Source: Apostichopus japonicus (lineage: Eukaryota > Echinodermata > Holothuroidea > Aspidochirotida > Stichopodidae). From it: DNA of 64,000 nucleotides. Each line of letters begins with the position of its first letter. The first letter of the stretch is position 1. Shown here in pieces: positions 56,148 to 64,000 of the stretch. A model generated the notes under the pieces. The model was given only the letters and a program-made list of their open reading frames with translations. It did no database searches and was not told the DNA's origin. The stretch covers positions 27,533,668-27,597,667 of the forward strand of contig NC_092569.1 in the NCBI RefSeq assembly GCF_037975245.1, written 5' to 3'. Made by a program: the position numbers and the translations under genes.

Positions 56148-58306
56148 TAATATTGATAGGTTTCTTCTAAAAGAAATGTTGTTTTCACTCTTATTCCATT
56201 ATATAGTGGGCTATATATATACACCGTAAGTAGGTTATCTTTCTGGCATAGCCCTTACTTCGCATATTGTGTACTGCGTATCATACATAACGTACAATAT
56301 TTGCATTGACATAAAGTATATTTGCATTTGCTTGATTGTTCAATTGTAATACCTTGACGAACGCTCTTCAATATAATACTAAACTGACACAGACTGAACG
56401 AAACCTTTAGCAATTGCTGCAATGATCGATATAAGCAAGGTATCTTTTCCGTATCCCGAAGCTAACAAACGACTCAGCTATTGCGTGCTGTCGAGCATAT
56501 CCGCTTTCACGAGACGCCCGTGTTTGCAGTGTAAACGGGCGCGTCATAAAATGTGTGAAAACCTACGCCACAGCACAAAGGGTTTACAGCTAATGATGCT
56601 TACCATCCCCCTATATATACTACAATAACCAGAGCTTCGGCACCGTATAAAACGGTAACGAAATATTGCAAAAGGCAATGGGCATTGGTTTCTTGACTAG
56701 TAAATAGATTATCAGTAAGTTGGCCCCGCAATTTTAGCACGTTCAAATTGTTTAACATTTCAAAAAAATATTTTTCGATAGGCTCTGCCATTCTCCATAG
56801 GCCTATTACTTTCTCTAAAATGTAAATTAGATTCCAGTTAGACATGTCAAATCTCGGTGGTGCAAAATGCTTTGATAGTGGCAGTAAAATGCGTCTTGCA
56901 AAATCTGAGCCTCATTGACCATTACGTGATCCTCCAGCACATGGGCGGGATTACGGGGGGGGGGGCAAGAGGGGGCACTTGCCCCCCCACTTTTTCCCAA
57001 ACCTTAGTCACTTTTTTTGTCGCTTTTGCAGACAAATGTGCACAACCCTAGTCGAAATTATTCCCCCACAACAGCTATCCAATAGGCCTATTTGTTTCGA
57101 ATCTAAGTCAAATTTGTGTTTAACATCGTAACATGTAGCATGAATAACTGAAGCTGGAGCTAGCACATGGTCCGCAGCACAGATTACGAATCCTGGAGCT
57201 AACACACTAGCGATTCAATTCTGCATGTGATGAATCCACGGCATGTGCTACAGTGCTAGCTTCAGGAATTGATTTTAAACGTTACTGCTCTACTGAATGC
57301 GTTGAATAACTAAATCCAGAGAAACGATTTACAAAGCCAGAATTGCATATCGGGAATATCAATAATTAAATTCAATACACTGACACATGACACACTCCCC
57401 ACCCCATCCCACCCCCAGTGGTCTAGCCCTTCATTAACAGTAAGTAACATTCAAGTATTTATTATGAATTTCTATGTTGCCTGATAATCTGGCAATAGTT
57501 CAAACATAATGCTGGTACTGCCAGGTAATAATTTCATTTTCAAATCTCAGCCAGTACTATGAAATGACCCGTAAATATATTGCTCCATGTTGCACCTAGT
57601 CGCATTGTAAAATCCAAAAAGTCACCCCGCCTCGACTTCAGTGGCGACGGAACCGGTGAACTTGAGGGGCTTATCCCCCATGAAAAAAGTTTGGGGGGGG
57701 GGGTAAAGGTATGTTCGTTCAGCCCCCAATATTTGCCAAGTTCTCCAAGAAGTGGGGACCGCGGGGAGAATTTCGAAGTGGGTGCTGAACATATTTTTGA
57801 TTGGTCCAATGCACAATATACTAATAATTTTAGGGGGAAAGAACTGTCTAGATGCGATTTATTGTTACCAGAGGTGTCATTTTCGCTGATCTAGGATTTC
57901 CTTTCTGCTTAAATTTCGACGCGCCGCGCCAACTGATGGTGGTGCACCGTCTAAATAGTGACGTATAAGCTTCAGTTGTACATCACCATATAAGTTCTTC
58001 TATCCGTCCTCCCTAACATTACACACGTTCATTAATTGTTTAGATGCAATTTAAAGCCTATATGGGTGTTAATTTTACCGATCTAAGGGTACCTTTCATC
58101 GAAAATTTCGACGCTCCTTGCCAACCGATGATGGCGCTCCGCTTAGATAGTGACCAGAGCCTTATATAGAGAGAGTTGCGACAACTCGGGTCCCGGAATT
58201 TTCGATCACGTGACCTCATGGCACCATTTTGGGGCCAACTAATTCTGGCCGTAAGATCGACAACAACGTACGTTCGAGCAGTCAACATCTGCGCTGCCAT
58301 CACAAA

Positions 58307-58459
58307 ATGCCTGGCTGTTCAGCGTGGGGCTGTTCAAATCGTCCCGAAAATGGTTCAAAACTTTTCAGATTCCCAACAAACCTAGATAGGAGGAAAACTT
58401 GGGAGGCAAAAGTAAACAGGCTTCACTGGAAGGCGAACTCCAATCACAAACTTTGTGAT
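58307..58459 (+). CDS. THAP zinc-finger exon of the P-like transposon
   Basis: 51 codons from ATG to a GTGAGT donor at 58460. MPGCSAWGCSNRPENGSKLF has the first cysteines (C4, C9), and FRFP, W32, W41 and C50 follow the THAP pattern C..C...FP...W...W...C. The last zinc ligand (His two residues later in most members) would be in the next exon, which I could not find. In P transposases THAP binds the element's DNA near its ends. It might instead be a captured host THAP exon, but its position just inside a terminal repeat supports the transposase reading. Confidence 0.8.
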
Positions 58460-58531
58460 GTGAGTACTTCACCTAGGCCTAGTACAATGAACTAAGATTC
58501 GTAACACTAGGCCTAGCCTAGTCCATAACCA

Positions 58532-59191
58532 CAGGGATGTAAGTCTTCCGTATTTTTACGGAAATCCGGTTTTTTTTTTAATTCCAATTAAGTTCCACAA
58601 AATTGTACAAATATCAAATACACAACGCGGCAAAAATGCCTGGCCCGTTGCAGCAAGCTAACTTCAATTTTCACTCATCGATCAACCAAAATACCATTTC
58701 CTGTTACACATCGCATTGCACTGTACAACATTGTGTGTGCCATGTGAACATCGTTGCGTACGTGCGAACTTCAAATCGCCATAGCTCATTTCTGTCGTTG
58801 AAAAACCTTGCCTAATTCACGTTGATTCGTAACTGCTGGTGCTCGACATAAGTTTCGGAAATAACGCTTGTGATATTTGTGAGCGGCTAAATCTACGGGA
58901 TACGCATATGATAGTCGATATTCGTGATCGCTTTCAAATGTGAGACTGTTTTTTATTCCGGATTTCGCTGCGACGTATTCGTTACTTGGAGCTAGCCCTA
59001 ACATAACGATAGTGTGTAAAGTAGTCAGAACTAGGGGAATGATGTGTTAGAGCGCTAATACTTTTGAGCTAGCCTAACATAACGATAGTGCGTAAGTATT
59101 CAGAGCTAGGAGTAGGATGCGTTAGGACGACATTCCCCCGGTTTTCTCCGAATAGTTTTCCGGGTTTTTTTTGGCTGCACTTACATCCCTG
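58532..59191. mobile_element. MITE with CAGGGATGTAAGT ends, copy 2, nested
   Basis: The 660-bp element is bounded by CAGGGATGTAAGT and ACTTACATCCCTG with an exact 7-bp duplication ATAACCA (58525-58531 and 59192-59198). It is inverted relative to copy 1 at 1121-1846 and sits 72 bp after the THAP exon. Confidence 0.92.
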
Positions 59192-60480
59192 ATAACCAGG
59201 ACTGTGGGTTACTGTGGGTATGGTGCACTGTGCAGTGTACATACACGCATAGTTAACATCACAGAAAACAGAGCATAAATTTCAGGCATGAAAATGGTCT
59301 ATTTTTAACAAGTTCTGATCAAGAAAGTTGCGATGTTGGGATGAGATCTGTTATAAGGTGCATAAAAATATCTCTGCAAAGTTTAGTGGGTATATTCCTT
59401 AAATTGAAGGCTCCAGCGTGGCAAGACAAATCGGGGATCTACGAAGCACAGTGTGCAATACAAAGCACCAAGGGCTAGCCTAGCCCCCTAATGAAAAACT
59501 GCTTGGCTCCATTGAGTCATGAGCTTGTTCGGATTATTATTTATGAAAATTTGGGTGGCGATCTGGCAGACCATTGAAATGATTAATCATTCTGCTTTGC
59601 ACTTGATGATTTGAATTGAACTGGTCCAGAACTACACTATCTTTTATTAAATAATATTGAAAAATTAGGTTACTAAAATATCACTGTAGGCTAGGTAAAA
59701 ATATTTCCTAGAACATTGTGTCCTGTTAGAGGATAAAAACTAACAGAGTCAACTGAAAACCATAGGCCAAATTAGGCTCAGGAATCATGTTTGTCCATGT
59801 CATACATAGGTACGGTATACAGATCCTAATTCATATTCTTACAACCGGGCAGTTCCAAGCAAAAGAGGACATAACCCAGGAAATTCAATTTGACTGAGCC
59901 TAGGCCTAGCATTTTACCATGGTTAGCGGGCAACTCACCCCCCAGCAATCCCCCCCCCCCAAAGAAAACTTCTCTAATTTTCGACTTCTGACAACATATT
60001 TATGCTTCTGCAAATTAAGTATTTTGGTGGATCAGAATTTGCTTTACCAGAGTTGACCACTTTTTGATGAAAATAATTTACTTTTATTTTGGCCTTCCAT
60101 GTCCCATGTACTGTGGAATGCCCCATTTCAAAGCTGTTTAGTTTTATTTTGGTGTTATAATGTAAAACAGTTTTTAGTTTTGCTGCTATGCAGAAATTAT
60201 TAGTTTACAAAATATAGTGTTGCATGAAAATCTTCATTTGTTTTACTTTAGTATTTGTCTGTTTACTCTTTGTCTGTTTAAATTGTATTTTTTACTGGAC
60301 TTATGGGTTACACATCTTAAACGTGTTAAGGCATAAATGTGTAATGCCTGGTAGGAATTGCAGATATACTTCCACAATTTTGTCTGTATATACTGTAAAT
60401 GCCCTTCCCTTGCCCTATTTCATTGCCCTATTTCCCGGCAGAGAGTTATATTAAACAGATATGCAGAGGATTGTGCAAGT

Positions 60481-60606
60481 AACCACAATGTAATCATGAT
60501 TACATTACAGTGTAATCGTAATCGATTACTTCAACTTTAGGCTGTAATCGTAATCGTAATCATACATTCTCAAGTAATCGTAATCGATTACATTCAGATG
60601 TAATCG
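60481..60606. repeat. Cluster of TAATCGTAATCGATTAC words
   Basis: GTAATCGTAATC and CGATTAC recur in both orientations over about 125 bp. Such tracts usually mark transposon ends. It lies within the P-like element. Confidence 0.65.
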
Positions 60607-61557
60607 CCCCAAGCCTGATGTGATTGGTCCATTTAGTTACCATAGCAACCAATTTTCAAAGACCTAGCTTCATGATTCTGTGCACCATGTCAGTACCAGT
60701 CACATGTCCAAATATCAACTTCATCAGCCATTGCTAGCTCAAGTTACAGTTAATCCCAATTTTGACCAATCACAGGCTTTGTTTGGTTACCATGGCAACA
60801 ATGGAAGAATGTACATTATTCCGCAACTGTGCAATATGTGTTACAATATGATATATAACCAGTCATAATACAATTTTACCGTACCAGAATATCAACTGTT
60901 GAATTTGGACTTCCAAATGTGCCAACCTCATCCCCTTGAACTTGAGCGCAGCCAATCCCTCCCCCCCCCCTCCCGTTCGACACTCGACGCCCTACTTACA
61001 CAGCCTCGGCGCCCAAAAGCACCACAACATTATCAGGCCAAAAATAAAACCCAGAATCCCGCTCACACTTCTACAATGCCATCGAAAAATTCCCCTATCC
61101 ACCTGAACGCCCATTCCCACACATACTGTATGTTGCCCATTTGGCCCCAAAATGGCGCCCAAATTTCAGTTGTCGCAACTCTCTCTATATAAGGCTCTGA
61201 TAGTGACGTATAACAAAAGTTGTACATCACCATCTGACCATATGTTCTACTATCAATCCTCTTCAAATTTTTAAACGATAATTAACTATCTAGATACAAT
61301 TGCAGACATGAGATCCATATTTCAAGGATGGTTACATGCAGCTTAGAGCACTCGGGAAGAACTGTTTCCGGCCATCTGGAGGGTTCGTAAAGCCAAAAAA
61401 TTTCTTGTACGCTTCGCGCCAACCGATGGTGGCGCTCCGCTTAGATAGTCTTGCTGGCAGGTTTGCCCCCCCACTTTCACAACTCAAATCCCGCCCCTGC
61501 TCCAGCATGATTTATTGGGGGTAATACCATTAACCTTTTACTTGATGTGTCTTTACC

Positions 61558-61952
61558 CAGTGGCGGAGCGTCCATACAGTCAGGGGCCGGATGCCCCCCC
61601 CCCCCTGACGGACTCAAATGGACTGCTGGCGCCCTTTTCAGCTTTTTTACCACTTTTTACTTATTTGCGATTATTGACTTTTTTATTGCGCTCTTATCTA
61701 CCTATTGACATTTGTCATATTTTGTTGGTGTAATGTGCTGACAAAATTCTCTTACAGCTTTCGTTTATCTGCAAATTAGCAAGGCCCGGGAAGGGTCATT
61801 TCCGGCGATCTAGGGAGTATCTTTACTCAAAAAATGTCTGTACGCTCCGCGCCAACCTGCGGTGGCGCTCCGCTTAGATAGTGTCGAAAGCGCCCCTACA
61901 GACCATTCTCGCCCCCCCCCCCCCTTGACCAATAGCCCTAGCTCCGCCACTG
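61558..61952. mobile_element. hAT-type MITE with CAGTGGCGGAGC ends
   Basis: The 395-bp element has exact inverted ends CAGTGGCGGAGC / GCTCCGCCACTG and an exact 8-bp duplication TCTTTACC (61550-61557 and 61953-61960). It also holds CGCGCCAACCTGCGGTGGCG, the same repeat word as in the outer element at 56940-61499, so the two are related families. Confidence 0.93.
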
Positions 61953-61959
61953 TCTTTAC

Positions 61960-62324
61960 CAGTGGCGTAGGAAGGTACTTTTGAGTGGGGGGCTGAGGAC
62001 TGATGGCAGGCCTGGGGAGGGGTCTAAGGGGAGGGGGTGTCCCCCTCCCCTTTGGAATTTTTTTGCATTTCCAGGTGGCCTCAGATGCAATTTGGTGCAA
62101 TATAGCACACTTCAACACCCACTCCATTTTGTAAAGAATTTTGCATTTTCACCTGGCCTTAGATGCAATTTGGTGCTTCAAATGAGATTTTTTTCTCATT
62201 TGGAAATGAAAAAGGGGTTTTCTGACTTGCGGAGCGGGGGGGCGGAACGATACTTCCGCCCCCACATTTTTCACTGGGGGGGGGGGGGCTGGCGCCCCCA
62301 GCCCCCCCGGTTCCTACGCCCTTG
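61960..62324 (+). mobile_element. C-rich hAT-type MITE, copy 5, inserted at the edge of another MITE
   Basis: The 365-bp element has an 8-bp duplication GTCTTTAC (61952-61959 and 62325-62332). The left copy uses the last base of the neighbouring MITE, so this element landed on that MITE's own target duplication after it had inserted. Confidence 0.95.
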
Positions 62325-64000
62325 GTCTTTACCCCCAATGCCCAAACTGACGGGTGAACTATAAGCAAGTCGAACATGAAGTTCAGAAAGAAAAAAAGAA
62401 AGAAAAAAACAACAACACAGAAAACGTTCTTATGACGAATATACGCGCTTTAAACGACATACATGTAGTATATCCATAATTGTGATACAGAGTCCATACT
62501 TCACAGGGATTTCTTTCTCACTTTCTGTTTGTCAAAGACTATGTCATCCAAAACCACACGTTTTCTTGCAGCACATCCAAGTCCGTTTTGAAGAGGTAGA
62601 TGCTTGTGCTCTTTTTTTGTTATAACTTCTTTCTCAAGTAGCTGTTACGATGCTCTGTTTTCTTGATTTCCCATAAGCAATAATATCCAGCAACAAAACA
62701 TAACCGTTAAAATCCACATGCAACAGCCACAAAGCACACACAATTCCATTAATTCCGTCAACATCCTTCCAGTGTGCGCTCTCACCTTCGGGTATTGCTA
62801 CAAATACGATAGATAATGTTTCAATATTCACGGAAGTGAGGGGAGAGCTGGGGTGGGGGAGAGCTGGGGTGGGGTGGGTGGGGGTGGGTGGGGGTAGGAC
62901 GAAACGATAACACTATTAACACAAGCAATGTTGTACCAGCGGGTTGTACACACGTTATAGTTACATACAAGTGTATATAGGATTCTAAGACCTCGGTAGT
63001 CACCAATGAGATATAAATCTGTATACGTCTTCGCACGATAAAATTTAGTTTACAGTACTTCAGATTATTTTACCGTATTTATTATGACTCGGTCCTTTAT
63101 GACTGCAGTGAAACAAAATATCACAGGGCCGAGGCGTCAACCCGATTCGTATTGGTGTTTTCAGTCGTTGCTTAGTAACGCGTATTCCGTATACTCCTTG
63201 CTTCTTTTTTTCGTCAAAAGTCACAATGTTTTGGGATTTTGGTTCTGTTTGTAGTGTTTTAAAGTTACAAAGTTTTCGGCCAAACTTAGTTTTTAATAGG
63301 GAAGTTTACCGTCCGATCGCAGTCCTTTTTAGTTGGGATTCTGGTAGGCTACAGTGTATTGATGTAATGGCTATATGACGACTCGGATGGCGATGTTACT
63401 GCATTTCATAAAATGTTGCAGAAGATTGACAAGTAACTAAATTAGTTAAATCTGTATAGAGAGAATATATAAAAAGAAAACAATTTCACAGTTTTACCAT
63501 CGCGTAACTAGCAGACTTAACTAACAGCCCCATGATCATTGGAGCAATAGCATAGCGAACTACACAATACATCATAAGATCATACCAAAGCATTCACTGA
63601 AATATACGAAACATGTAAACACATGGTTATTGACCACGCACGGGCGGATCGGTCAGACGGACATGCCGGCTCGCGCCCCTTCATCCGAGGCGCCAAAGAC
63701 GCCGAATATCCTCTTGATCTCTGAAGGTGGTAGTTTCAAGTCCCGAATGACCGGTTGGATCACTAAGCTGCAGGTAGCGATTTATGGTGACCCCCTGCCT
63801 TTCAGGAATTATTGACAATCGAGATATTGAAAAATGCAAAATGGTGCAATTTGAAGATAATTTTTTTTTCAGTTCTCTCTTTCCTCACATATGTCACATA
63901 AAATTTCATATTTAAGATATGAAAACATTCAACTTCCATATGAAGAAATCTGTAACAATTCAATAAAAAAAAACGTCAATGTTTCACTGAGCGGCCTGTC
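62325..64000. other. Right-hand flank, no gene recognised
   Basis: A strongly G-rich tract lies at 62839-62899 (many GGGG/GGGTGGG runs). The GC-rich block at 63630-63790 has an open frame that I do not recognise. No splice-supported gene was found. Confidence 0.35.

Larger units (their letters stand above)
58155..61199 (+). mobile_element. P-like DNA transposon with THAP exon, nested
   Basis: Perfect 32-bp inverted ends (58155-58186 and 61168-61199, starting CAGAGCCTTATATAGAGAG) and an exact 8-bp duplication ATAGTGAC (58147-58154 and 61200-61207). Subterminal CCATTTTGGGGCCAA occurs inverted near both ends. An 8-bp duplication plus a THAP domain is the signature of the P superfamily. Beyond the THAP exon no transposase was found, so this looks like a defective copy. 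A 660-bp MITE is inserted inside it. Confidence 0.85.
56940..61499. mobile_element. Outer hAT-like element containing a nested P-like element
   Basis: The ends CATGGGCGGGATT and AATCCCGCCCCTG are inverted with one mismatch and flanked by an exact 8-bp duplication CTCCAGCA (56932-56939 and 61500-61507). Without the insert it is about 1.5 kb. Its body repeats CGCGCCAACCGATGGTGGCG-type and GCTTAGATAGTGACG-type sequence (about 57925, 58110, 61415), i.e. degenerate tandem units. No transposase of its own is seen. Confidence 0.88.

Overview
The window is repeat-rich eukaryotic (metazoan) DNA. Short exons are separated by long introns with canonical GT..AG junctions, a BEL/Pao retrotransposon and many hAT-type MITEs are present, and the genes are animal families. 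The gene content and the recurring taggccta-type motifs suggest a marine invertebrate, perhaps an echinoderm or another deuterostome, but the species cannot be fixed from sequence alone. No rRNA genes, CRISPR arrays or bacterial operons are visible.

Layout. 1-610: the 5' part of a minus-strand KMT5A-like SET-domain gene with a premature stop, probably a pseudogene. 1.1-8.6 kb: a MITE, several tandem repeat arrays, a 372-bp tandem dimer carrying a tRNA-like sequence, and a 51-bp satellite. 9.9-31.1 kb: a complete minus-strand gene for a secreted fibrinogen-related (ficolin-like) protein. It has seven coding exons, all with matching phases, giving 324 residues, plus one extra duplicated linker exon. 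Its introns hold a 2.6-kb unclassified DNA transposon with an array of a 16-bp motif, a 1.1-kb hAT remnant, two copies of a C-rich hAT MITE, a 1.6-kb composite element, and a tandem array that repeats the exon end with its 5' splice site. 31.1-39.9 kb: intergenic MITEs, a 47-bp inverted repeat, a 45-bp minisatellite and a tRNA-derived SINE. 39.9-50.9 kb: a complete six-exon Rid/YjgF-family gene (126 residues, ending in the peroxisomal signal SKL). Its fourth intron carries a very young BEL/Pao retrotransposon, with two 841-bp LTRs that match by eye, a 5-bp target duplication, and an internal deletion between Gag and RT. 50.9-56.9 kb: intergenic, with a 1.5-kb hAT-like element and a PIF/Harbinger-type MITE. 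56.9-62.3 kb: a nest of elements. An outer 4.56-kb hAT-like element contains a 3.05-kb P-like element with a THAP exon, which itself contains a 660-bp MITE; next to it two more MITEs were inserted one after another at the same target. 62.3-64 kb: nothing recognised beyond a G-rich tract.

The two intact host genes are unrelated. One encodes a secreted, probably carbohydrate- or pathogen-binding lectin-like protein. The other encodes a small imine deaminase-like enzyme. The main theme of the window is transposon activity around and inside host introns, together with small-scale duplication that has multiplied exons and splice sites of the fibrinogen-related gene.
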